Source: Sycon ciliatum
Taxonomy: Eukaryota; Porifera; Calcarea; Leucosolenida; Sycettidae
NCBI RefSeq assembly: GCF_964019385.1
Contig: NC_088654.1
Coordinates: 4,204,597 to 4,268,596 of the forward strand
DNA length: 64,000 nucleotides
Direction: 5' to 3'
Made by a program: the position numbers and the translations under genes
Notes under the pieces: generated by a model
Told to the model about the DNA's origin: nothing
Database searches by the model: none
The model's input: the letters and a program-made list of their open reading frames with translations, nothing else
Shown here: positions 1 to 10,549 of the stretch, one piece after another
How the letters are laid out: each line of letters starts with the position of its first letter
Position numbering within the stretch: the stretch's first letter is position 1

Positions 1-1
1 G

Positions 2-253
2 CTACTGGAGTATTCCGCCCAAGAGCGTGACGCCGAAGAGGAGGATGTCGGAGAGAAGGATGGTGGAGAGAGGGATTGCCGAGAGCTGGAGGCCTATGAC
101 CGGGCCGTTAGACAGCTGGCCCTCGAAATGCTATCCGACGAGAGGCTCTCCCAAGGGGAGGGTGAAGGAGCACGGACTGCCCGACGGTTTTTTGCCAAAC
201 TTGATCAGTACAATACCCAGGAGCGGGGTGACGACCAAGGGCCAAAACAGTAG
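2..253 (+). CDS. 3' end of a charged-repeat family gene (partial, enters from the left edge)
   Basis: The frame is open from base 2 to a TAG at 251-253 (83 codons) and has no start in the window. Its first residues (AQERDAEEEDVGEKD, then GGERD) resemble the E/R/D-rich start of the type I genes further right (EERDAEERDVEEQD). A segment with ELEAYDRAVRQLALE and RRFFAKLDQYNTQER follows, predicted helical and charged. It would be the only family member on the + strand. It lacks the acidic Ser/Asp tail of the others. Function is unknown. The family link rests on composition and short motif similarity only. Confidence 0.5.
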   Translation, partial: LLEYSAQERDAEEEDVGEKDGGERDCRELEAYDRAVRQLALEMLSDERLSQGEGEGARTARRFFAKLDQYNTQERGDDQGPKQ

Positions 254-557
254 TGCTTAGATTGTTCACATTCTATTCATCACACACCTCAATTGTTTTA
301 TTTTTCGTCTAGATATGCACGCTGTGTACGTCCTGTTTCATGTCTTGCCATCGCCACCTCGTTCTGAGGTCCAATACAAACAATGGCGCAACAGATCTTC
401 TCGGTGTTAATCTGTAAGTGCAAGGGTCGTCAGACATTGTATAAAAAACATATTGGTTGTCTTTCCATTCTGATGTACTATTCATCACCTGAGAAAATAG
501 AGGAAACCCGGTAACTAACGACCACCCCTTGGGGCCAGAAAAAGCGGTCTTTAGAGG
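254..557. other. Spacer with a DNA-transposon remnant
   Basis: No gene is seen. The stretch around 505-555 is the reverse complement of one end of the MITE type found at 33200-33375 and 24835-24943 (the 'AAAGACCGCTTTCTCCGGCC' end). An old copy of that MITE was therefore here before the pogo-like element at 560-748 inserted. Confidence 0.5.
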
Positions 558-559
558 TA

Positions 560-748
560 CAGTCAGACCTCGTTTATCCGGTCCTCTTTTATCCGGATCC
601 CTCACCATCCGGAAGAAAATCGTTGGTCACCGATTTGCAGCATATGCCATGCATACATACAGTGTGTGTGTTCGATTATCCGGTTCCCTCGCCTATCCGG
701 ATATTTTTGTGGAAAAAAGCTTGTGTGCGGTTATGCGAGGTCTGACTG
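560..748. mobile_element. Pogo/Tigger-like MITE, 189 bp
   Basis: The ends are inverted repeats, CAGTCAGACCTCG and CGAGGTCTGACTG, flanked on both sides by TA (558-559 and 749-750), the target duplication typical of Tc1/mariner/pogo elements. The interior repeats the motif TTATCCGG. It has no coding capacity. A second copy in the opposite orientation is at 7154-7357. Confidence 0.8.
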
Positions 749-800
749 TAAATGGTCCACAGTTGAAGGTTTGCACCGCACAACCATACAGTAACCCCTG

Positions 801-1170
801 TAACTAGAGCCCAGTGTCATGTGACTAGAGCCCAGTGTCATGTGACTAGGGACCAGTGCAATGAGACTAGGGACCAGTGCAATGTGACTAGAGCCCAGTG
901 TCATGTGACTAGGGACCAGTGTCATGTGACTAGGGACCAGTGCAATGTGACTAGGGACCAGTGCAATGTGACTAGAGCCCAGTGCAATGTAACTAGGGAC
1001 CAGTGCAATGTGACTAGGGACCAGTGCAATGTGACTAGGGACCAGTGCAATGTGACTAGGGACCAGTGCAATGTGACTAGGGACCAGTGCAATGTGACTA
1101 GAGCCCAGTGCAATGTGACTAGGGACCAGTGCAATGTGACTAGGGACCAGTGCAATGTGACTAGGGACCA
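801..1170. repeat. 21-bp minisatellite, about 17.6 copies, inside a MITE
   Basis: The unit is a variant of ACTAGGGACCAGTGCAATGTG; variants have GAGCCC for GGGACC and TGTCAT for TGCAAT. Because 21 is divisible by three, several frames stay open on both strands; these are not genes. The sequence just before it (CAGTAACCCCTGTAACTA) and just after it (GACCAGCCTGGTACTACAGA) matches the left end of the MITE at 33200-33375, so the array looks like an expansion of a MITE segment. Confidence 0.85.
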
Positions 1171-1373
1171 GCCTGGTACTACAGACCACTTCGCCAGGCA
1201 CGGACTGGAGAACCTAGGCTTTGGCAGCTACTGGTTGGTTGGTTTGGTTGGTTGGTTTTTATTTCACTTCGCACATTCAAACGGGATGACGACCCAATAA
1301 AATGACGGCGAAGGCTTAGCCTAGAAGTGGCTATGGAAGAACATAGTAAAAGCTATGGAAGCACATAGTAAGA

Positions 1374-1401
1374 GAATAATAATAATAATAATAATAATAA
1401 A
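1374..1401. repeat. (AAT)n microsatellite, probable 3' tail of the minus-strand LINE relic at 1428-1825
   Basis: A pure ATA/AAT run sits just beyond the C-terminal end of a minus-strand reverse-transcriptase relic. Simple-repeat tails are common at the 3' ends of RTE and related LINEs. Confidence 0.6.
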
Positions 1402-1427
1402 CACAGCTCGCATCTTCCCTGAACCTG

Positions 1428-1825
1428 TTAGACAGGAGCAGAGTCGACCCATCTGTCAACAGTGTCAAGCCAAGTTAGTCTATCTCCTGCAGCTTGGAGA
1501 GCGCTCTCCACGGAGAGATCCGCTGCCTTCAGGTCGTGCCGAATCGTATCTATCCACCGCAATGGCGGACGGCCACGGGTTTTTTTATGTCGTTTGTGTT
1601 GATTGATAGCTCCAGTGCTTGGAACGAGGCGGATTCCGGACCCTCTCGCACCACATGGCCAAACCACAGCAGCCTGCGTCGCCGACCTGTGGCACTAACT
1701 GGAGATTGTTTTGTTTCTGTGTATAAGTTGTTATTGGTGATGCGTTGCGGGTAGACAATCTGCAGCAGTACGCGTAGCTTCCTCCGTTGCCATTTGTCCA
1801 GTTTGTCGTTCAGCAATTTGGACAT
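1428..1825 (-). pseudogene. C-terminal tail of an RTE-like non-LTR reverse transcriptase (relic)
   Basis: Two minus-strand frames joined by a frameshift near 1600 read as the familiar end of LINE polyproteins. First comes RRKLRVLLQIVYPQR, then RRRLLWFGHVVRE, then RGRPPLRWIDTIRHDL and ALQAAGDRLTWLDTV. The pattern of a W.GH..R block, an RGRPP..RW.D block and a DR..W block is typical of RTE/CR1-like C-termini. The catalytic domain is absent, so the copy is 5'-truncated and dead. It lies immediately downstream of a different LINE (1930-5960). Confidence 0.75.
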
Positions 1826-1963
1826 AAGTAATAGTAAGAGAATAGGATACTAATAACTGCGGGTAAACGGGGGGAGAGAGAGAATACGATGTATCTGTGA
1901 TACTACGTGCGGGTTACTGAACTGCACGGGGAGGGAGAGCAGAGCGATCAGCAGCAACTCGAA

Positions 1964-3517
1964 CTACTCCCTACAGGCGTATGGTACACATGCATGCTTA
2001 AACTCAGGTAGCCGGGTAATTGTGCGGACCTCACCAGGGAGAGCGTTCCACAGCAGAGCACCAGCAACAGAAAATCTCCGCTGACCGCGGCGGCTACGGT
2101 TTGCCTGGCTTAGTAGGCCATTTGACTGCTGATGGCGGGTAGGGGTGCCTTGTGCCGGGGTCAGAAACTGGGCGAGCACAGGGCTGGTGCGGGCGTGGAT
2201 GCACCGCCAGATGGTGATCAATATTTTCTGCTTGTAGAGCTCGCTGACACGGTACAGGGAGTGAGCAGTGAGCAGCGGCTGCATGGCTGTCCGGGGCGGG
2301 TTGCCATCGATACAGCGGATGGCTCTGTTTTGCGTGGTTTGCAGTCGTTTCAGTTGAACCTCTCGCATTGCTGCTGAAAAACAGCAGGAGCCATAAAGCA
2401 GGTCGGGCATTATGACCGCCTTCACATACACCTGACGAGAGCGTCTTGATAGGCTTCGGCGTGCCCGCCACAAGGCGCCAATTTTCCTGGCCACCTTGGT
2501 GACCACATAGTTTACATGGGTGTCCCAATCTAGGCGATTGTCAAGGTGAACGCCGAGGTAGCGCGCAGAAGACGCTGAGGGGAGGAGACAGTCGCCGCTT
2601 TTGACTGTTACTTCCTGTACATGCTGCTGGGGAGAGATAGTCAGAACCTGGCTCTTGGTGGCGTTCAAGATGAGGCCTCGGGACTTCAGCCAACCGGCCA
2701 GAGCAGTTGCCGCTGTGGTGAGGGTTCTGGACGCTTCCGCCGCTGAGGCCTGGGAGTCGTAAAGGGCTATGTCATCTGCAAATTGTACACTTGGCACAGG
2801 CGAGGAAACCAAAGGGACATCGCGTGTGTATATACTGAAGAGGACAGGGCCGAGAACAGAGCCTTGGGGCACTCCGCAGGTGCAAGCCAGCGCAGGGCTG
2901 GTTGAAGGCGAGATGAGGATCTGCTGCTTGCGGCCGGACAAGTAGTCGACGAACCAACTAAGGGCTTTTCCCGAAATTCCAACCGCAAGGAGGTCTTGAA
3001 TTAACTTGTCGTGGTGCACTTTATCAAAAGCCTTCGACATGTCTAGTAGGCACAGCCCTGTGGTCTTGCCACTGTCTCTCGCCTTCTGCAGATTATCAGT
3101 CAGCACACAGAGGGAACATTTCTTGCGGAAGGCAAGTTGTGTTTCGGGTAATGCCTGGGTCAAGTCCAAATGACGAACTAACTGGTGTTGCACTACCCTC
3201 TCCAGCAACTTGGACACTATTGGGAGAAGGGATACAGGTCTATAGTTGGTGGGGACTGATGGGTCACCGGCCTTGTACAGTGGCACGACAGACGCCAATT
3301 TAAATGCGGATGGAATGGTTCCAGTCCTCAGCGAGGTGCAGAACAGCACAGCAAGAGAATATGAAAGCAAATCAGCACACTGCTGTAGCAGAGAGCCCGG
3401 TATGCCGTCACTACCTGTGGCTTTCCGCGCATCCAACTTCTCAAGGAGACGTGTCGGCCACCTCGCTGATGCTACAACTAGGATCTTGGCGGCGACGTGA
3501 ACGCCCAGTGACTGCAT
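1964..3517 (-). pseudogene. LINE ORF2, reverse transcriptase part
   Basis: Copies element RNA into DNA at the insertion site. Recognisable RT blocks in order are: KATGSDGIPGSLL, NYRPVSLLPIVSKLLE, LLDMSKAFDKVHHDKL (first catalytic Asp), GVPQGSVLGPVLF, VQFADDIALY (FADD, catalytic pair intact), ARYLGVHLDNRLDW (palm end) and a C-terminal thumb with LLWNALPGEVR. It is in a different frame from the endonuclease ORF upstream. The frameshift lies between about 3441 and 3517, where the two open frames overlap. Otherwise the 517 codons are uninterrupted. Confidence 0.9.
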
Positions 3518-4748
3518 TTAGAATGGCCCAAGACTTCCTTGGGTTGGCCACATTTTCTTCGCACTGTTGGGAGAAGTACTCGTTTCGCTTGCGCCGATAC
3601 GCGTTCCGAGCAGTGCTACGTGCTTGTTTAAACTCTGCATACAGTGTGCCGTTTGTCCTATCCTTCCGCCAACGGCTGTGCAGCCGCCGTTTACGCTGTT
3701 CGAGCTGGTGCAGCTCTCTGTCAGACCAGGGAGGTATCGCCCTCCCGGAAGGCTTAGAGCTGTGCAGCGGGGCATGCTTGTCCAAAACGTACAGGAACTT
3801 AGTGTGCCACTCTTTCCACATGTGATTTACATCATTGTGATCCGAAAAACCATGTAGAGAAGCCTCAAGGATATCTTGCCGAAAAGAGTTAATGTCAACG
3901 CCACGTATATTCCTGGTCAGCCGCGACGTCGTGGATGACGCGGGTGGAACGTCAACGGCAAGCTGAATAAAGGCTTCCACAGCGCTGTGGTCACTAATAT
4001 CAGTGAGCACAACCGTTGCTAGGGACACTAGCGCCGGGTTGGTCAATATGAGATTGATCATCGTGCCTTCAGGGCACTGTGGAGTTTCACGGGTCGGCTG
4101 CATGACGATGTTCTGGAGGCCAAACGCAGCACAGAGGTCGGTGAGGTGTTTGTGCTGGGGTGCCGGATGGGCTGGGTCCATATTTACATTAATGTCTCCA
4201 ACTAGAGTAACGGAAGAAGACTGCACAGCGGCTCGTACAATATCTGCTTCCAAATCTGCCCAGTAAGACACTGGCTCCCCCGGCGGCCGGTACACGCAAC
4301 CAACCAGGTGCCGACCTGGTTTTCCGTGTATTTCTACCCAGACTGTTTCTGTAGATTCAGAATGCAGATCTGGGTGGGATCGAACTGGGAGATCTTGACG
4401 GTAGTAAAAGCAGACTCCGCCACCCAAGCGTTGAGTGCGGTCTTTTCGAATCAGATTGTACCCGTCAATACTGAGCTCTCCGTCTGTAATCTCGGGATCT
4501 AGCCATGTCTCTGATAGACCCAAGATGTCGTACTGACGCGTGCGGATGAGGCTGGCAATCTCTGGCAGTTTGTATCTTAAGCTACATGCATTGAGCGTGG
4601 CTATTTTTATGCCAGACTGAGTCGGCGTAGATGCATGGGGTATAAAAGGTGGTGCATGAGGATTTTTGTTGTTGTTGTATACTTTATTTATAGTGGAAAT
4701 CAAAACAGGCAAAATGCCTAATAACATTGGACCCACTGTGAATAACAT
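3441..4748 (-). pseudogene. LINE ORF2, APE endonuclease part
   Basis: Nicks the chromosomal target. Endonuclease motifs in order are: IATLNACSLRYKL (catalytic Asn), ILGLSETWLD (catalytic Glu), GGGVCFYYR, VYRPPGEPV, LVGDINVNMD (Asp/Asn pair) and ISDHSAVEAF (SDH). The usual LIDLI motif reads MINLILTN here, an Asp-to-Asn change. The C-terminal third runs into the linker before the RT. The first 40 codons include a run coded by a TTG/AAC repeat (YNNNKN), so the true start is uncertain. It is joined to the RT only through a frameshift. Confidence 0.88.
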
Positions 4749-4899
4749 GTTAAAGGATATTGTGGAGAAAAAAAGAAAAAAAAATTGAGAGGGAGAGTCA
4801 TAGTAGGGGCTAAAATGTTGATGCAGATAGATACAGACAAATGCGGAATAAAGTTAAGCCAATGAGACAAACAATGCAAGGCGCGCAACCTCTAACAAC

Positions 4900-5948
4900 T
4901 TACAAGCTGTCCCTTCGCCTGCTCCCGAGCTTTCGCTGTGGCATACTCATCCGAAGCCTTGTGACGAGTTGACGAATGGCTTTGCTCTCCTCACTCTCAA
5001 TCACCTGGACTCCCTGCTTTGTAGCTGGAGTAATAACACGCGCTGGGAACGTGTGTTTCCCACGAGCCAGCTTGAAGCCTTGGTCATCGGGTGATGGGTG
5101 ACCAGCTTTGCCTCTACTCATCGGGAACGCGGGTGTGGATGAAGATGTGGGGGCAGTCGCCTCGGTTCGAGAACTCGTGCAGGGAGTGTGAACTCCCAAC
5201 GCATTGGCGTACGTCCAAGGTTGTGGTGCATCAGGGACATGATCCTGTGCCTCCTTGTTCACACTGCCTTCTTGTTGCTGTTTTGCTGGTGTTGGTAGCG
5301 CTGCCACTTCTTGGTTCTCCTGCCCCTGCCCAAGTGGTTCTTGGGGTGGTCCAAGCTCGCTTGTTGACGTTGCAGCTCCCGGACTGGGCTTGGTGCTCTG
5401 CTGCGAGATCGCCCTGCAATCCCTCGCCACGTGGCCGGGGGTGCTACATTTCCAGCACGTGGGGTCTGCCCTTTGTGCTAAACTCGCAGTTTGTACCGGC
5501 CTACGGTGATGGAGCTGTGGACAGCGATTGTGGGCACCATGGTGTAGTATACGATACCTGTACTGAAGGTGCAGCCCTCAACCGTCTTTTTCTCGTTTTT
5601 CGCGGGCCCCAAGAGTATCCCAAAACGACTCAGTGAAGACCCAATGGCCGACAGCGCCATGTCCTCCGGAACTCCAAACACATGCACCGTTTCAGCAGTG
5701 CCATCCCCTGGCAACAATTCCAAGGTCTTCCCTTGGGCCGACAGTCCGCGGGAGAGCAACGTGTCACGGGCAGCTGTCGAGGCAAGAGTTACTTTACACG
5801 TACCTCTCCTGCCCTGAATATCAATAACTCGGATGTCTGTGCTCCGAACCCCTGCTCCGAGAAGCAGCTTGACGAAGAAGGCGTGGTCCTCTGACGCAAG
5901 ATCCTTACTAAGGTTGATGCAGCAACTCCTGGAGGTACTGCTAGACAT
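4900..5948 (-). pseudogene. LINE ORF1 with CCHC zinc knuckle, one frameshift
   Basis: The nucleic-acid-binding protein of the element. The first part (5948 to 5478) has a small alpha/beta fold resembling an RRM-like domain (VIDIQGRRGTCKVTLAS, then TVHVFGVPEDMALSAIGS). After a frameshift near 5430-5480 the second frame has a zinc knuckle CWKCSTPGHVARDC (spacing C-X2-C-X4-H-X4-C), then a Ser/Pro/Gln-rich tail to 4900. About 150 bp separate it from ORF2. Confidence 0.8.
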
Positions 5949-6023
5949 ACTTGGGACATAAGCTAAGAAAACCGCAGAGCGAGAAAATCTGCATCCGCAT
6001 TCAAATTTGAATTTGAAATCGCA

Positions 6024-6238
6024 CTGTAAAACCGAAAAATCTAACGACCAAAAAGTTTAACGTTTTTGTAATTTTGGCATGATTACGTGCAGAAAGTTTA
6101 TCGATGGCTGCTTGGCCACCCATCTGTATGCGCATCTTTACACAGACATCTAGCGATAACGTATTTTTCAAATAACGAAAAAGAATTGGTCGTTAAAACG
6201 TTAGACTTTGTGACTCGTTAGACTTTCCGGTTTTACAG
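6024..6238. mobile_element. Tc1-like MITE, about 215 bp
   Basis: The terminal inverted repeats are CTGTAAAACCGAAAAATCTA on the left and the complement of CTGTAAAACCGGAAAGTCTA on the right. The flanks are CA on the left and TA on the right, consistent with a decayed TA duplication. The interior is A/T-rich and has no coding sequence. Confidence 0.7.
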
Positions 6239-6239
6239 T

Positions 6240-7150
6240 ACATGAATGACAAATGCGTCAGCTGCTGCACATGTGGATTTTTGTGCTCGTGTTCATGTGC
6301 ACAAAGAAATGTGCTAGACTGTGGAATTGAAGGATTTGTTCTTCTCTTTTACGCATACCTGTAGTGTTCCTTGGCAAATTCTTTTTATGTTATTAAAAAT
6401 TTAAGAAATAATAATAATAATAATGTTCTGAGACCACTTGACTGCGTACACATGCAATACCAATATACCAGTAACAAATGCCGAGGCAACCGCATTCAGC
6501 AGGATACAGCCATCACTCCTCTACCAATAGTGATGCTCTTTACTCTATGGTATCGATAAGGTACAATGTAGATACAGTGCTGTTGCGAGAAACCTGATAA
6601 ATAAAAATTCAACAGCTTCACGCTCGCGTGTGCCTGCAATTCAGTGTGGGAGGTGGAAGGACCGCTTAGCGCCTGGCGTAATTTAATTCATGACGTCGAA
6701 ATTCTCTGTGCAGGATTGTACATACATGTACACATATAAGGGAGGCTTCGCTCTACGTAATAACAGATGCACATTAACGTTGAAATTGCACGTAATTTTC
6801 ATACTTACAATCAGCGCTGTTGGGGTTCGCTCTACTTGATTTCTCAACAACTGCTAAACATGCTTTGTTTCTTTGGAGACGCGTTGCGTGTGTGCACCCA
6901 CTGCCTGCACCACGAACGCAGACTGGGTTTACACGGACTGGCTGACTATTATAATGATCTGGTTTAGACAGTTTGTCACAATTCGTACCATTGTGTCCTT
7001 TTTTGGTTTGGTTTGTCGTCATACATCGAATATTGACGTCGTCCTAGGTAAGAACAAATACCTCCTAAAAGAAAAATTGCTTTACTTCTGTCCTTTACTA
7101 GGCTTTTATTGTTTACCTTTATTGCAAAAGTAACAACAGCAAGAGTACAC
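6240..7150. other. Intergenic, nothing recognised
   Basis: A short (AAT)5 run is at about 6410-6424. Short ORFs here have no recognisable motif. Confidence 0.5.
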
Positions 7151-7153
7151 ACA

Positions 7154-7357
7154 CAGTCAGACCTCGCTTAACCGCACACATCCGTTTTCCAGAAAAAATA
7201 TCCGGATAGGCGAGGGAACCGGATAATCGAACACACATACTGTATATGTGCATGGCATATGCTGTAAATCGGTAACCCACAATTTTCTACCGGATGGCGA
7301 GGGATCCGGATTAACGAGGACCAAATAAACGAGGACCGGATAAACGAGGTCTGACTG
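7154..7357. mobile_element. Second pogo-like MITE copy, inverted relative to 560-748
   Basis: Its ends CAGTCAGACCTCG and CGAGGTCTGACTG match the first copy, and its interior is the reverse complement of that copy. The CCGGATAAACGAGG-type submotif occurs one extra time. Flanks are CA and CT, so the TA duplication has decayed. Confidence 0.78.
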
Positions 7358-7359
7358 CT

Positions 7360-7979
7360 ATGGGGTTGTGTACTCTTGCCAGTACTTGCAGTAGGTAGTA
7401 CTCAGTCATAACAGGTTCTTAGGCGGGTTGCAGAACTGTCGTTCGCTGGCTTTCCACGTTTTGACAACACTTCGCACTTCATTGGGATATCTCCCATTCT
7501 CTCTTCGGTCTCATTATTTTCTCGCAAACTCTCGTTCCCTGTAACACAAGACCTCATTCTTTGCCTTGTCACGGAGCATTTGTGTTCGTTTGGATGTGCG
7601 AATATTTATTTACAGTAATACTCAAACAAACAAACTGCTCACTCATCTCTGATATACACAATGTAGATCTGCACCCAATGATATGCAAACACAGTCAAGT
7701 GCTGTCAGATTATAAAACATGCTTGTCAATGAGTACCACGGGCATAATAAAATTCGCGGGATCCGCGTCGGCATCGCTTGAATGTTCAGAAACAGACAAA
7801 CTAGCCTTCGCATCCGCAGGCCACCACTACGCCTGTTAACCTCAGTGGCGAATGCAGACCTCACAAGTGAGTCAGGCGAGAGGAGGTTAGTCTCTCAACC
7901 AATCGGGCGTGTAACGGCCCATAATCCTGTAAACTGCATTCCTTGTTATTCTCACTCCGAGCTGTAAATACCCAGTTGA
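7360..7979. other. Intergenic, nothing recognised
   Basis: No credible coding sequence or repeat was found. Confidence 0.4.
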
Positions 7980-8860
7980 CCGTGGGATATAGCCCTTGGA
8001 GGATTATGCCGGCATAATATTTGGCATAATCTTGGGATTTCGTCCAAAAATTATGCTCCCGCATAATATACGGATTCCAACGTGTAAGGTCGGCATAATC
8101 TTTCGGTTTAGACAAAAATTATGCTTAGGGGCATAATACAGCTTTGTCAGAAAGCCTGCAGATGTTTTTTTTAAATACTAGGACTCCTTGTCATAGCCCT
8201 TGGCGGATTATGCCGCCATAATATATGGCATGATGCGCTCCCCATGATATCAAGCGAATGGCCGAAGGCCCTCTTTATTGGTGTGAGTTGCTAGTATGAT
8301 GCAAGCCAGATATGGATTGATCGAAGAAGGATATATTTACCATCTTTGTGGATAAGAGTCATATTGTAGCTCAGTTGGTTAGAGCATTGCTCGCGAATAG
8401 CAAGGTCCCTGGTTCGAGTCCCGGTGGTGTGACTGATAATTTTTTCATTCTTTCACATCTGGCTTGCAATTGTTGAGTTTCGGAGAGAAAAGAGCAGTAC
8501 GTGGCATGTGGCCTCTAATTTCCTTAAAATCTGTACGTGGCATGTGGCCTCTAGTTTCCTTAAAATCTTGGGATTTCGTCAAAAAATTATGCTCCGGAAT
8601 AATATACGGATTCCAACGTGTAAGGTCGGCATAATCTTTCGGTTTAGACAAAAATTATGCTTAGGGCATGGCCGTGTGTGTATGCGTGGTTTCTCAATCC
8701 TCTATGTACAGCGTGAATACATAGTGGAACCGAGCATAATTCCGCATATTTGTTGGCATAATTGTGGCATAATCAAAAGCATAATAAATTTTGACGATTG
8801 GCCGAGCATAGTCCGCCCATGGCTAGTGGGATATGCTCATAATTATGCTCATATGCTAGC
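7980..8860. repeat. Dispersed repeat cluster rich in GCATAAT/ATTATGC
   Basis: The heptamer GCATAAT or its complement occurs about 15-20 times. A block of about 104 bp (8029-8131) is repeated at 8565-8668. A shorter block beginning AGCCCTTGG at about 7991 recurs at about 8196. Directly before the second long block a 36-bp unit containing TACGTGGCATGTGGCCTC is tandemly doubled. It looks like several copies of one short interspersed or foldback element; I cannot name it. Confidence 0.6.
8360..8432 (+). tRNA. tRNA-like sequence, possibly a tRNA pseudogene or SINE head
   Basis: It folds as a cloverleaf. The acceptor pairs CATATTG with TGGTGTG (several G-U pairs), the D stem is GCTC/GAGC, and the anticodon stem TTGCT/AGCAA is perfect. 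The T arm CCTGG/CCCGG has one mismatch around loop TTCGAGT. The A box (TAGCTCAGTTGG) and B box (GGTTCGAGTCC) fit the Pol III consensus. A run of six T follows at about 8440. The anticodon loop CGCGAAT would give CGA but has G instead of the near-universal T33, and there is no long variable arm, so a working tRNA-Ser is unlikely. Confidence 0.5.
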
Positions 8861-8869
8861 ACAAGGAAA

Positions 8870-9485
8870 GAACTGAACCCCCCTTCCCACACACGCGAAC
8901 AGGTGCTTCCGCATGCACACATGCACAATAATTATTACATTACTGTTTAGCCATACGGTATCATTGAATAGAATGACTCACATGACTTCAAGGATATTAA
9001 AATAATCAGGCGACATGACACATGACGTATACTGCGTACGTGTCTAGACTAGAAAAGAAAACAGTCGAGGCGTGTGCTGGACAGGTCAACATGGTATGCA
9101 ACATTGCTGGAAATGAATACTTGTGGACATCACTCGTGCCTGTCTTTATGGCTTTATGGCAGTGGCCATCATCTAGCAATGGCTGGGGGACAGAGCAGAT
9201 ACATGTGCAATCCAGGCGTGAGATATCCGACGTCAGGAATGAATATACGCACGGAGCTACGCGGCCCTGGCACCACACCCACTACACTGCCCACTTGAGT
9301 GTGGCGATACTTTATACATGTGTACATGTACATGTACATGACGTCAACTTTCTTTGCCCAGAGCCCAGATATGTAGGGCTCTAATAGACAACACTAACTA
9401 AAGCTCATCATTATCAGCAGAAGAAAATTAACAGTATCCTGCTAGCTGTATTCTGCTGAATTCGTGAATTCTGGCTACATTGCAT
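8870..9485. other. Intergenic, nothing recognised
   Basis: Contains a short alternating TGTACATG run at about 9315-9340. No coding motif was found. Confidence 0.4.
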
Positions 9486-9487
9486 TA

Positions 9488-9764
9488 CAGTGTTTCCGCA
9501 AATAGTATGCCAGTCTACTAATTTTTCAAACTCGTCCTAACCCGGCCTTATAATTGAGGACGGTCTTGTATTCGAGGACGCTATTTTATTATTTCAACCC
9601 AGTTTGATTCCCGGTCTTCTATTTTTCTCATCCTCATTTAGGAGGCCCGGTCTTCTAATCAGAGACGGTCTTGTATTTTTTCAATCCCCCCCCCCCCCTG
9701 CCACGGCCTTGTAGTCGAGGAAGGCGTTGTATACGAGGACGGTCTTTTATTTGCGGAAATACGG
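9488..9764. mobile_element. MITE with TA duplication, 277 bp
   Basis: The inverted ends are CAGTGTTTCCGCAAATAGTA and, read inward from the right, CCGTATTTCCGCAAATAAAA. TA lies on both sides (9486-9487, 9765-9766). The interior repeats GAGGACGGTCTTGTAT-like submotifs in both orientations. Confidence 0.75.
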
Positions 9765-10545
9765 TAGTTTTGTTTTGAATTTGTTACTTGTACTTGGATA
9801 TCAGTCCTGATTGCCAAAGTTCGACGGCCGCCCAAAATGCCGCTTCTTGCTGTTGGATGGCCGGCTGTTGGATGTCCGGCTGGTGGATGTCCGGCTGTAG
9901 GGAGTCTCTCTGTTGGACATCCCCCTCCCGATTTCTGACGTCTAGGTCCTGGTGTTGGACGTTTTATTTTACATATCAAGCCAGACGGGCATGGAACGTC
10001 TTGGGCGCGTCGATATTAGTTGAGCGGCATCCGGAGTAGAACCAGAGGATTTCCTCGAGTATATACAGGAATGTAGTTGCTGCAGACAAAACAGAGATTA
10101 TACAGTCATGACAATTACGAACATTTTGGCCTAGAGCTGAAATCGGGTGGTAAAGATAACATGAACGTGTGTGGCTAGGTGTCGTGGTGAACATTTCACC
10201 GGAATCAAAATAATATTATTAACATGGAATAGATGAAGAGATAGCGCGCCAAATGCAGGAGTCAATGTCGACAACATGATAGCATGACTGCACAAAGACT
10301 GACACCTAAGTATCACCTACAGCAACACTTACATGATGATTGTAGAACAGCACCTAGAGCCACACCATAGCATGGTTGCATAACCCCCCCCCCCCCGGAA
10401 CAAGAGACAATGAATGAAATGAATACCAAGACGATCATGATACGGCGGTCAACATAAGATCATTATCTTCCCGCAACTGAACATTGGGATAAAAATGTGG
10501 TACGTGCTAACACTAGTGGGGAGAAATGTGAGGTTGATGAGAACA
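9765..10545. other. Intergenic 3' of the chromodomain gene
   Basis: 9830-9960 holds repeats like GGATGTCCGGCTGTTGGA that resemble the antisense of the charged-repeat genes (the GTTGGACGTCC style), so it may be a scrap of a family member. A poly-C run lies near 10385. Nothing else was recognised. Confidence 0.4.
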
Positions 10546-10549
10546 AATT

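Larger units (their letters stand above)
1930..5960 (-). mobile_element. Non-LTR retrotransposon with ORF1 and ORF2 (CR1/L2-like), nearly full length, minus strand
   Basis: ORF1 (RNA-binding) is followed by an ORF2 with APE endonuclease and reverse transcriptase, all on the minus strand. The RT ends at 1964 and ORF1 begins near 5948, so about 4 kb of coding structure is present. Each ORF carries one frameshift, so the copy is recently inactive rather than ancient. The exact 5' and 3' ends are not visible to me. Clade assignment to the CR1/L2/Jockey group is by domain order and motif style only. Confidence 0.85.

Noticed and set aside
801-1170. CRISPR-like array
   Set aside because: The units are contiguous 21-mers with no unique spacers, in a eukaryotic sequence.
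731-1300. ORFs of LVPSHIA or RDQCNVT repeats
   Set aside because: They come from the 21-bp minisatellite, whose unit length keeps frames open.
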